A stretch of 41,156 bases of DNA, taken from the NCBI GenBank assembly GCA_937914785.1, contig CALGIV010000079.1, positions 1 through 41,156 of the forward strand, written 5' to 3'. This document shows positions 24,212 to 31,384 of the stretch, piece by piece. Numbering within the stretch: position 1 is the first letter of the stretch; each line of letters opens with the position of its first letter. Source of the DNA: an uncultured Eubacteriaceae bacterium (GTDB taxonomy: Bacteria > Bacillota > Clostridia > Eubacteriales > UBA1433). Below the pieces are notes generated by a model that was not told the origin of the DNA, did not search any database, and was given only the letters and a program-made list of their open reading frames with translations. The translations under genes and the position numbers were made by a program.

Positions 24212-25450
24212 TTATTGGTTGGATAAATGCTGCACAAGCTTTGCCCAAACTTGCCCCGTCGCAACAAAATCACTGTAATGCCTGCGAACATTTCGATGAT
24301 AATACTCCAGCTCATCCAAGACTTTCATAAAATCAGGATTATCAAAATACGCACACATCTTAGGTAAAGAAACAGAAAGCTGATTGCGCATTTCGGATAT
24401 TTTAACATCGTATCGGTCGGGGTCTACGATATATAACAGCAATGGTTTATAACGAATCCAACCGATACATGCTTTGTAAAAGCGGGTTATGACAGCATCG
24501 GAATCGGCTTTTATTTTTTGTAAAGATATTGGCAAAACGCCGTTCATCAATGGGACGTAAAGAGAAAACGCATCATGAAATGTATAACAGGGCACGCGCA
24601 ACACTTTATTATCGCTCAGACAAGTGCTAAGAAAAGTATCTTCACCACGTGCTTTGGGCGGGTTATAAAATGGATGCACACGGGCGGGATTCGTTAAATT
24701 GATACATAAGTTTGAACCTGAAATGAATTTAGCACCATTTACTTCTTCAACTTCCTCAACCGCGTCTGTGATTAAAACACTTTTATCAGCATAGGTAACC
24801 CCACCATTTTCCATCACGGATTTAATCTTGTCCCAATTGATAATATCATTGCTGATTGCTTCAATAAATAATCGAAAGTCATTTTCAGTTAAAATGTCGT
24901 TAAACGAAATTTGAGGTATAGGAGATATGTATCCGCAGTGATGTCCATTCGTAATATCGGCATTACCAATATGCTCAAGATGCGTGCTTAATATATGTTG
25001 TCCGCCCCAAAGAACTGTTTTCCGAGAATTGGTAACTGCCATCGGGTATTCGTCATCATCAAGAAAAAGCAGATAATCTACGTTGTTTTTCAAAGCAAAA
25101 TACAGTATTGCATTCCTCTTGCCTGCATAACCTCTGGTGAAAAAAAGATTCGCTTCATTTTTATTAAGAACGCCGGCAGAAAGCAGCTCCTCTATTTCTC
25201 GTCGTATAGACCCGGCCCCGATAAAACAAGTATCATCTATGAGGTCTGTCAACCTTTCACTCACATTTATGTAATCGGATGTTTTTGTATTGGAATATTT
25301 CAGATCATAGGCAATAAACAAATTCAACGTGATGTTCTCTTTATCGGTTAAACCACTTTCCCGCCAATTGTAAATGTTTGTTTTTAAAACTGTTTGAAAA
25401 CTTTTCCGCCCTGTCGCAAATCCAATGCCCAGCTTAACATTCTTCTTCAT
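24212..25450 (-). CDS. Glycosyltransferase-like protein (GT-A type, DXD motif), function unknown
   Basis: 412 residues. The N-terminus reads VKLGIGFATGRKSF. Near 126-136 is YLLFLDDDEYP, a hydrophobic strand ending in an acidic DDDE motif as in nucleotide-sugar-dependent GT-A transferases. It is preceded by FFTRGYAGKRNAILYFAL, where family-2 enzymes have their R-N-A segment. A later segment, HPFYNPPKARGEDTFLSTCL, matches the position of the ED acceptor motif. No signal peptide or membrane segment is evident. It is clearly more AT-rich than the ribosomal genes and stands alone, between a terminator and the S10 promoter. It starts at an ATG seven bases after AAGGAG. Donor and acceptor sugars are unknown; acquisition by transfer is possible. 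Confidence 0.7.
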   Translation of the reverse strand: MKKNVKLGIGFATGRKSFQTVLKTNIYNWRESGLTDKENITLNLFIAYDLKYSNTKTSDYINVSERLTDLIDDTCFIGAGSIRREIEELLSAGVLNKNEANLFFTRGYAGKRNAILYFALKNNVDYLLFLDDDEYPMAVTNSRKTVLWGGQHILSTHLEHIGNADITNGHHCGYISPIPQISFNDILTENDFRLFIEAISNDIINWDKIKSVMENGGVTYADKSVLITDAVEEVEEVNGAKFISGSNLCINLTNPARVHPFYNPPKARGEDTFLSTCLSDNKVLRVPCYTFHDAFSLYVPLMNGVLPISLQKIKADSDAVITRFYKACIGWIRYKPLLLYIVDPDRYDVKISEMRNQLSVSLPKMCAYFDNPDFMKVLDELEYYHRNVRRHYSDFVATGQVWAKLVQHLSNQ

Positions 25451-25510
25451 TTGCGTCTCCTTTTTTATTTTGAGTATAGTATTATTTTGTCGAATACAAT
25501 ATATTATAAC

Positions 25511-25541
25511 ACAAAAGGCAGTTGCCCTGTTTGCAACTGCC
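25511..25541 (-). terminator. Rho-independent terminator after the metal ATPase gene
   Basis: A perfect inverted repeat (25517-25525 with 25533-25541, extendable by two pairs) with a 7-base loop, followed on the minus strand by TTTTGTGTT. Confidence 0.75.
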
Positions 25542-25603
25542 TTGACAGGCTGAATAAAACCTGTTTTATATCTACCTTAAAACTATCTTCTAATACAAAT
25601 ATT

Positions 25604-27700
25604 TCAAAATTCATTTTTACAGTTTATGGAAAATTTTTCTACCCTGTAATCCTGCGTGCCCGTACGGCATTCAGCGAAGCAATCAGCGATACCGACATCG
25701 GCGAAAATAGCAGTCAGCATACCCGTCACACCAAACAGCGTCAGAACCATAATGGCGAACTTGATCCCAAGCACAAAGATGATATTTTCCGTGGCGACGC
25801 GGTGCGTCTTCTTCGCCCCCTTCACAGCGGTGACAAGGGCGCTCAAGTCATCCTTTAAGATGACGCAGTCGGCGGATTCAATAGCCGCGTCAACCCCTTT
25901 TTCACCCATCGCAATACCGACGTCGGCCAGAGCCAAAACAGGTGCATCGTTCATACCGTCGCCGACATAAAGAGTATTTTTCTTACTACCAGCCATAATT
26001 TCTTCCAACCGCGCAGTCTTATCCTGCGGCAGCAGTCCGGCATAATATTGGTCGATACCGGCTTCTTCGGCAACTGCGGCCGCCGTTTGAACATTATCAC
26101 CCGTGAGCATAATCGTCTTTTGGATGCCCAGCTTCCTTAGCGCCGCAATGGCCTCCGGCGTCGTCGGGCGAATGCTGTCGCGAATAAGAATCCGGCCGAA
26201 AAAGACGCCGCCAACCGCTGTGTAAACGACCGTACCCACAGCATCCGATACCGGGCAGTCGATACTGTAATGTTGCATCAGTTTGTAGTTGCCCGCTAAG
26301 ATTTCCGTGCCGTTGCTGATGCAGCGAATGCCCAGGCCGGCAAGTTCGCTGTACTCGTCAATCGGTTCCTGTTCCGCATCATACAAGCTTGCGATATGCT
26401 TCGCGATCGGATGATGAGAGTTTTGCTCTGCAATGGCCGTATAGCGAATCAGCGCGTCGGCTTCAATGCCGTCGGCGGGCAGGATGTCGGCGACTTCGAA
26501 ATTGCCTTTTGTCAAAGTACCGGTTTTATCAAACACGGCTGTGTCCACATTCGCCAGCGTATCCAAATAATTGCCGCCTTTGATAAGAATGCCGTTTTTC
26601 GCGCTGCCGCCGATTCCGCTGATATAAGTGATTGGAATCGAGATGACGAGCGCACAGGGGCACGATACCAGCAGGAAGGACAACGCTTTGTAAATCCAAT
26701 CCACAAATGCACCGAGTCCAAACAACGGCGGGACGACGGCGACGAGCACAGCGATTAAGACGACAATAGGCGTGTAGACGCGCGCAAATTTGGTGATGAA
26801 GTTTTCGCTTTTTGCTTTCTTTTCGTTGGCATGCTGAATCAAATCGAGAATTTTCGCCACAGCGGACTGGCTGTAAGGGCGCGTCACTTCGACTTCAAGC
26901 AGCCCCATTTGATTGATACAGCCGGACAGCAGTTCCATACCGACCTCAACGCCGACCGGCTCACTCTCCCCGGTCAGAGCGGAAGTATCGATAAACGAAT
27001 GTCCTTTGACGACGACGCCGTCCAACGGAATGCGCTCGCCGGGGTTCACCATAATAATATTACCGACTTCAACGCTGCCGGGGCTTACCCGACTGACGCT
27101 GTCGCCTGTTTTCAAGTTGGCATATTCAGGCCGGATATCCATCAGCTCCTCAACGCGGCGCAGCGATTTATCGGTCGCAGAATCCTGCAGCGTTTCGCCG
27201 AGGTTAAATAAGAACATAACGAGTGCGGCTTCCATAAACTCGCCAAGGAAGAACGCGCCGATCGTCGCAATCGACATCAGAAAGTTCTCATCAAAAACCT
27301 TTCCTTTGATCAGGTTTTTCGCAGCGGCACGCAGTGTTGGAAACCCGTTGATTAAAAACGCACCGATATACAAAATATTTTTAGCCAGCCTTGGAATCGG
27401 CAGCAGAATGCCGCCGAGAATCAGCGCGAGAGAAATACCAAAAATCAGATATTTTGTCTTTGGAGATGTGGTGCGGGCATGCGTATGCTCGCCGCCGCAA
27501 TCACAGTTTACCTCAAACGTCAATTTGTCGACAGGTTCAGATATATGATGTTCAGAATTACAGCCGCAGGCAGGCGCCGTATCCTGCGCTGAATGTTGAT
27601 GATTCTCTCCATCGCAACCACAGTCGCTATGTTGTATTTCAGCTCGCTTGCTGGTGCATACGGCACACGAACAAGTAGAACTGTAAAGATGTGCTGACAT
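25604..27700 (-). CDS. P1B-2 type heavy-metal (Zn/Cd/Pb) transporting ATPase with frameshifted C-terminus
   Basis: 698 residues. Motifs in order: TGES (243-246), the membrane CPC (347-349), phosphorylated Asp391 in DKTGTLTKG, His430-Pro431, TGDN (533-536), GDGMNDAP (580-587). Lys647 in LGIK and Asp668 in ADVG are the transmembrane ligands that mark the Zn/Cd/Pb group rather than copper pumps. Instead of a folded HMA domain the first 75 residues are rich in Cys and His (CSCAVC, CGCDGENHQH, CGC, CDCGGEHTH). After Asp668 the frame changes: shifting it restores a normal ending SLIASLNAVRARRITG and a stop at 25639, so the last helix is replaced by an unrelated tail of about 28 residues. It lies 13 bases after a CsoR-family gene, in one operon. 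Similar to cadA/zntA. Confidence 0.92.
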   Translation of the reverse strand: MSAHLYSSTCSCAVCTSKRAEIQHSDCGCDGENHQHSAQDTAPACGCNSEHHISEPVDKLTFEVNCDCGGEHTHARTTSPKTKYLIFGISLALILGGILLPIPRLAKNILYIGAFLINGFPTLRAAAKNLIKGKVFDENFLMSIATIGAFFLGEFMEAALVMFLFNLGETLQDSATDKSLRRVEELMDIRPEYANLKTGDSVSRVSPGSVEVGNIIMVNPGERIPLDGVVVKGHSFIDTSALTGESEPVGVEVGMELLSGCINQMGLLEVEVTRPYSQSAVAKILDLIQHANEKKAKSENFITKFARVYTPIVVLIAVLVAVVPPLFGLGAFVDWIYKALSFLLVSCPCALVISIPITYISGIGGSAKNGILIKGGNYLDTLANVDTAVFDKTGTLTKGNFEVADILPADGIEADALIRYTAIAEQNSHHPIAKHIASLYDAEQEPIDEYSELAGLGIRCISNGTEILAGNYKLMQHYSIDCPVSDAVGTVVYTAVGGVFFGRILIRDSIRPTTPEAIAALRKLGIQKTIMLTGDNVQTAAAVAEEAGIDQYYAGLLPQDKTARLEEIMAGSKKNTLYVGDGMNDAPVLALADVGIAMGEKGVDAAIESADCVILKDDLSALVTAVKGAKKTHRVATENIIFVLGIKFAIMVLTLFGVTGMLTAIFADVGIADCFAECRTGTQDYRVEKFSINCKNEF

Positions 27701-27713
27701 AACTTCTTCCTCC

Positions 27714-27983
27714 TTATTTTATTTTCAAATACTGTTCCAACGCAATTTTAAGCTGTTTAACAGTATCTTCCTCATTGCCGTATTTAATACCGTTGACGAC
27801 ACAGTGTTCCACGTGGTGCTGCATCACGATTTTCGCCACAGACATTAGTGAACCGTTAACGGCAGAAATTTGCGTTAGAATATCGACACAGTCGCGGTCC
27901 TGTTCAATCATCTTGGCAATGCCCTTTACCTGACCTTCAATTTTGGCCAGGCGCGCGAGCAATCCTTTGCTTTCTTCAGTCAT
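27714..27983 (-). CDS. CsoR-family metal-sensing transcriptional repressor
   Basis: 89 residues, all-helical DUF156 family (RLAKIEGQVKGIAKMIEQDRDCVDILTQISAV). Cys32, His57 and Cys61 match the spacing of the Cu(I)-binding Cys-His-Cys set of CsoR (25 and 4 residues apart). Such tetramers release their operator when metal is bound. A palindromic site with the C/G-tract TATACCC-N5-GGGTATA lies at the promoter of this gene, so autoregulation and control of the downstream ATPase are likely. The partner pump has Zn/Cd-type residues, which does not fit a copper sensor simply. Confidence 0.9.
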   Translation of the reverse strand: MTEESKGLLARLAKIEGQVKGIAKMIEQDRDCVDILTQISAVNGSLMSVAKIVMQHHVEHCVVNGIKYGNEEDTVKQLKIALEQYLKIK

Positions 27984-28010
27984 CTTATTTCCTCTTTCGT
28001 TTTTATACTA

Positions 28011-28029
28011 TATACCCCTATTGGGTATA
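28011..28029. promoter_or_regulatory. Palindromic CsoR-type operator
   Basis: TATACCC (28011-28017), five bases, GGGTATA (28023-28029): a perfect 7-base inverted repeat with the G-tract typical of CsoR/RcnR-family operators. It lies just downstream of the -10 box, over the predicted transcription start of the repressor-ATPase operon. Confidence 0.75.
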
Positions 28030-28032
28030 ATC

Positions 28033-28061
28033 ATTATATGACTCTGTTTCGAAAAAGTCAA
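28033..28061 (-). promoter_or_regulatory. Near-consensus sigma-A promoter of the csoR-type/ATPase operon
   Basis: TTGACT (28056-28061), 17 bases, perfect TATAAT (28033-28038) on the minus strand, directly followed by the operator palindrome. Confidence 0.85.
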
Positions 28062-28104
28062 TATTTTTTAATGAAATAACATTTTGCCCGCTATTCGTAA
28101 AAAG

Positions 28105-28134
28105 GAATGCGTATTTACAATTTTTTACGTATAA
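28105..28134 (+). promoter_or_regulatory. Possible sigma-F/sigma-G type promoter of spoVT
   Basis: GAATG (28105-28109) fits the GHATR -35 pattern of forespore promoters, and 18 bases later CGTATAA (28128-28134) resembles the CATnnTA -10 element in 5 of 7 positions. In B. subtilis spoVT is transcribed by sigma-G. Confidence 0.35.
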
Positions 28135-28214
28135 ATTTTCCACCGATGCAAAAACTGAATGTGAAAATGATTAGCAGGCCGAAGCTATGGAAAAAAGAAC
28201 AACGGAGGAAGTAT

Positions 28215-28757
28215 ATGAAAGCTACAGGCATTGTAAGAAGAATTGACGACTTGGGGCGCGTAGTCATCCCGAAAGAAATCAGGCGCACGATGCGCATTCG
28301 CGAAGGCGAACCATTGGAAATCTTTACAGAAAAAGACGGGGAGTTGATCCTGCGCAAATATTCACCAGTTGGCGAAATCAGCGAAGTCAGTGCGGAATGC
28401 GCGGAAGCGGTTGCCCAGATCACAAAACGGACCTGCCTGATTACGGATAAAGAAAAGATTGTCGCCTACAGCGGCAATCATAAAAAAGAGTATGTCGACA
28501 AAGAGATCAGCAAAGAGGCGGAAGAAATTTTAAGCGGACGCAAGAGTCGCCTGTTCAATGTGGAAGATGTCAAAATTCCGATTACGTCTAATGATGAACG
28601 CAAACATTATTCGCAGGTGTTTTCACCAATCCTCGTCTACGGTGAAGCGATGGGAATGGTCGTCATTATGGATGACGATACGGAAGACGAGATGACGGAC
28701 ACGGAAGTGTCGATGGCCAATATGACAGCGCTGTTTTTCGGAAAGCAGATGGAATAA
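28215..28757 (+). CDS. spoVT: Stage V sporulation protein T, forespore transcription regulator
   Basis: 180 residues from the ATG at 28215, which follows GGAGG; the longer frame upstream has no support. The N-terminus is the AbrB-type swapped-hairpin DNA-binding domain MKATGIVRRIDDLGRVVIPKEIRRTMRI. The C-terminal two thirds (about 55-180) is a GAF-like domain. SpoVT modulates sigma-G-dependent genes in the forespore. Length and domain order separate it from AbrB and Abh, which lack the GAF part. It is a single gene with its own terminator. Confidence 0.95.
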   Translation: MKATGIVRRIDDLGRVVIPKEIRRTMRIREGEPLEIFTEKDGELILRKYSPVGEISEVSAECAEAVAQITKRTCLITDKEKIVAYSGNHKKEYVDKEISKEAEEILSGRKSRLFNVEDVKIPITSNDERKHYSQVFSPILVYGEAMGMVVIMDDDTEDEMTDTEVSMANMTALFFGKQME

Positions 28758-28798
28758 GAAAACCGTGTCGTTTCATAAACCTGATAAAATGTACTTTA

Positions 28799-28827
28799 AC
28801 GGCATAGCTTTAGCTATGCCGTTTTTT
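28799..28827 (+). terminator. Rho-independent terminator of spoVT
   Basis: A perfect 10-base-pair stem ACGGCATAGC/GCTATGCCGT (28799-28808, 28813-28822) with a 4-base loop and a run of six T. Confidence 0.9.
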
Positions 28828-28972
28828 ATGTGTTCATTTATAGTATACTTTATAGGTAAGCTTTGAATGCGAGATTTTAAGGTCATCATCATAATTGTTA
28901 TGTTATCGATTTGATAATTGGCTTTGAAAGTCGTTTGTTCCTTATTTTCTTTGCGCTTTTTCTGCAACAGTC

Positions 28973-29001
28973 AAACAGACCGTTTAAAACTCGGCCTGTT
29001 T
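28973..29001 (-). terminator. Candidate terminator of the alpha/beta hydrolase gene
   Basis: On the minus strand AAACAGGCCG pairs with CGGTCTGTTT (one G-U) around a 9-base loop, 29 bases past the stop; the T-tract is short. Confidence 0.55.
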
Positions 29002-29029
29002 ACTTTAAAAACACTTGGTTGTTTTTCAT

Positions 29030-29917
29030 TTATTCCAGCGGAAATTTTTCAATGATTCCTGAAATTTCCTTCGCACACACCTCGTAATTAAACTCCATCA
29101 GCCAATGGCCTGCGCCCTGCAGCTGAACAAACTTATACTCGTTCATCATATATTTGTGTGCCGTATCAACCCCTGTTTTGCCGCTATAGAGATCCGCTGT
29201 ACCCCAAATATAGAGTACAGGCATCACGACATCACCAAAAGGAATATCTTCTTCAAATTTTTGCATGTCAAGCGCTTGCAAAAACTTTGGCCGATACCAG
29301 TTAATCGTCGCCGTCAGTGCGCCAGGCTGTGTAAACAACGCCTTATACACTGCCAATATGTCTTCAGGAAAGCCTTCAGGGTAGACTGCCCACAGTTTTG
29401 CGTAATGGTTCTCGGCATACTCCCGCTCCGATTTGCCGGGTTCTAAAAAATCGAAAATATACTGGCTCTTTTTACGCTGCGCCGGATCTTTAATGACGAC
29501 TTCGAGATAATCTTTTGTATACGGCGTCGCCAGTGCCGAATATGTCTGAATTCTCTCTGCATAAAGTGTTACGAGCACCCAGCCCATGTTCGCGCCCCAG
29601 TCGTGGCCGACGAGATGAAACTTTTTACCTTCGTCATAATAAGCCGCCAATGCCATCACGTCGCCGGCCAGCTTGCGGTGCGTATAGTGTTCCATTCCGT
29701 CAGGGCGCGCGCCTTCGCTGTAGCCCCGCTGGTCCGGCGCAAGGCAGCGATAACCCTTCTGCGCCATTTCGATCATCAGGCGTTCCCACATTACAGAGCT
29801 TTCGGGAAACCCGTGCAAAAACACGATCAACTCTCCGCCTTTGTTCTCCATCCCGCTTATTCTGCACGAAAAAGTAAAACCATTCGCCTTAAGATCTACT
29901 TGTTGAACTTTATACAC
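29030..29917 (-). CDS. Alpha/beta hydrolase, epoxide-hydrolase-like
   Basis: 295 residues. HGFPESS (35-41) forms the oxyanion region, and the nucleophile elbow GHDWG places Asp106 where esterases have serine, typical of epoxide hydrolases and haloalkane dehalogenases. Asp242 (GTADLYSG) and His271 (GAGHW) complete the triad. Lid tyrosines near 153 and 208 fit epoxide hydrolase better than dehalogenase. The start is GTG at 29917, nine bases after AGGAGG. There is no signal peptide, so it is cytoplasmic. It stands alone; its physiological substrate is unknown. Confidence 0.85.
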   Translation of the reverse strand: MYKVQQVDLKANGFTFSCRISGMENKGGELIVFLHGFPESSVMWERLMIEMAQKGYRCLAPDQRGYSEGARPDGMEHYTHRKLAGDVMALAAYYDEGKKFHLVGHDWGANMGWVLVTLYAERIQTYSALATPYTKDYLEVVIKDPAQRKKSQYIFDFLEPGKSEREYAENHYAKLWAVYPEGFPEDILAVYKALFTQPGALTATINWYRPKFLQALDMQKFEEDIPFGDVVMPVLYIWGTADLYSGKTGVDTAHKYMMNEYKFVQLQGAGHWLMEFNYEVCAKEISGIIEKFPLE

Positions 29918-30148
29918 TTTTTCCTACCTCCTGTATAATATTGATATCATTCAAACAAAATTGAAACTATCTTTATCTCTTACGCTAAATCCCGCTACTC
30001 TTTAACACCAGACAGCTGATGCTCCCTGAGATAAATGCGCATATATTTGTACTGTTCCTCTTATTTCCTTTTTATGCAAACTATGCTATGATAACCATAA
30101 TCAAAGCGCTTCTATCTGATGATCATCTATTAAGAGAGGACAAAACCT

Positions 30149-30631
30149 ATGTCCGGCACATTCGGTTTTTCTTACGTCGGTTTCATTTATCTGCTGATGC
30201 TTACAATCCCAAACCTGATTTGGACGAAACGTCAGCCGGCAGGCTATCATTATAAAAATGAAAACAGACTACTCCTGTTATGCGAACGCATTGGGCAGGT
30301 ATGTGTAACGTGCACCGCGTTGATCTTTGCCGACTACAACCCGAAAGGCTTCTCACCGTGGAGCCTCTGGCTTATCGCCTCCTTTGTCTTTATGCTGCTG
30401 TATGAAAGTTGGTGGATTCGATATTTTCGAAGGGAAAAAACGCTGAATGATTTTTACAGCAGTTTTCTCGGCATCCCGGTCGCCGGCGCTACACTGCCCG
30501 TTATCGCCTTCTTGCTGTTGGGTATTTACGGCAAAGTAATCTGGTTAATTCTTTCTGTCATTATTCTGGGTATCGGCCATATCGGCCTTCACCTGCAGCA
30601 TCGCAAAGAGAATCGGCCTTCGGCTAAATGA
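30149..30631 (+). CDS. Small integral membrane protein, unknown function
   Basis: 160 residues with about five hydrophobic segments (near 7-24, 44-60, 71-87, 105-124, 128-147) and a basic C-terminus. The motif NEN in HYKNENRLLLLCERIGQ and the stretch YESWWIRYFRREKTLNDFY look conserved-protein-like, but I cannot name a function. An AGAGG site precedes the ATG at a normal distance. It is monocistronic, with a weak promoter (TATGAT at about 30087) and a terminator overlapping its stop. Confidence 0.7.
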   Translation: MSGTFGFSYVGFIYLLMLTIPNLIWTKRQPAGYHYKNENRLLLLCERIGQVCVTCTALIFADYNPKGFSPWSLWLIASFVFMLLYESWWIRYFRREKTLNDFYSSFLGIPVAGATLPVIAFLLLGIYGKVIWLILSVIILGIGHIGLHLQHRKENRPSAK

Positions 30632-30655
30632 AAACAGGCAATTTGTTTTCGTTTT
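30630..30655 (+). terminator. Candidate terminator overlapping the stop codon of the membrane protein gene
   Basis: GAAAACA (30630-30636) pairs with TGTTTTC (30644-30650), 7-base loop, followed by GTTTT. Confidence 0.5.
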
Positions 30656-30709
30656 GATCAATAGCTGCTTTTCATTTTTTGTTATTTTTTTAACGAATTT
30701 ATGACCCCA

Positions 30710-31189
30710 TCATTTAAAAATTAATACCAGCATACGAAGCGCAGAAAGAAGAAACATTAACCCCTGCACGAATAACACGATAGCAACGTATTCAATAACT
30801 CCTTTTACTTTCAGATAACCTTGTGCAATATTGTTTAAAAGGCTGATATCTATCAACATAGTAACCAGAGAAACTGTCAATAAAATTATTGAATGAAAAA
30901 ACAGCTTATAAATAGTCTTATCACTACTGATATCTTTAATAGATTGAAACTTCCGGTCTTCATTTAACGATATCAACAACGTTACGCCCGCCAATTCAAA
31001 TCCCGCGATTGTCGCAGACAAAGATATAACGTCCATGCTTATCAAAGAAGTCAGTTTTTCTAATGGAATAATTTTAGATACATAGATTATTGTGCAAATA
31101 AGTACTCTGAAAACAAATCCAGCGCTCCAATGAAAGAGTGCAAAATATTTCTCGTGATAAAATAGTTTGGTAATCTTTTTCAATGACAT
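30710..31189 (-). CDS. AT-rich membrane protein, unknown function
   Basis: 159 residues with about four hydrophobic segments (near 20-41, 52-75, 95-118, 132-156), a basic N-terminus and an ILE/LEU-rich composition. Codon use is more AT-rich than pycA or the ribosomal genes, which fits acquired DNA. AAGGAT lies just before the ATG. I do not recognise the family, and neither neighbour is in its transcript. Confidence 0.55.
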   Translation of the reverse strand: MSLKKITKLFYHEKYFALFHWSAGFVFRVLICTIIYVSKIIPLEKLTSLISMDVISLSATIAGFELAGVTLLISLNEDRKFQSIKDISSDKTIYKLFFHSIILLTVSLVTMLIDISLLNNIAQGYLKVKGVIEYVAIVLFVQGLMFLLSALRMLVLIFK

Positions 31190-31305
31190 AATCCTTTATA
31201 TTATTTCACTATTCGACAAAGTCTCTTATGAAAACGATTATAGCATATGCATAAACTATAACACAAGTATAAATGATTTTACGAACCTGCGATTTAACCG
31301 CCAAC

Positions 31306-31348
31306 AAACAAACGACGCAACACAATGAGTATGTTACGTCGTTTGTTT
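31306..31348 (-). terminator. Terminator downstream of pycA
   Basis: A 12-base inverted repeat (31306-31317 with 31337-31348) lies 37 bases past the pycA stop. The arms are A/T-rich at their outer ends, so it could work in both directions. Confidence 0.65.
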
Positions 31349-31384
31349 TATAAGCTTATTTTACTTTTAAGACCGCCTTATCTA

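Noticed and set aside
24010..24330. Plus-strand ORF of 106 codons upstream of the S10 cluster
   Set aside because: It begins before the plus-strand promoter-like site, has no ribosome binding site, and ends antisense within the glycosyltransferase gene.
28773..28967. 64-codon minus-strand ORF downstream of spoVT
   Set aside because: It overlaps the spoVT terminator, has no ribosome binding site and low-complexity composition; it looks like chance coding in AT-rich sequence.
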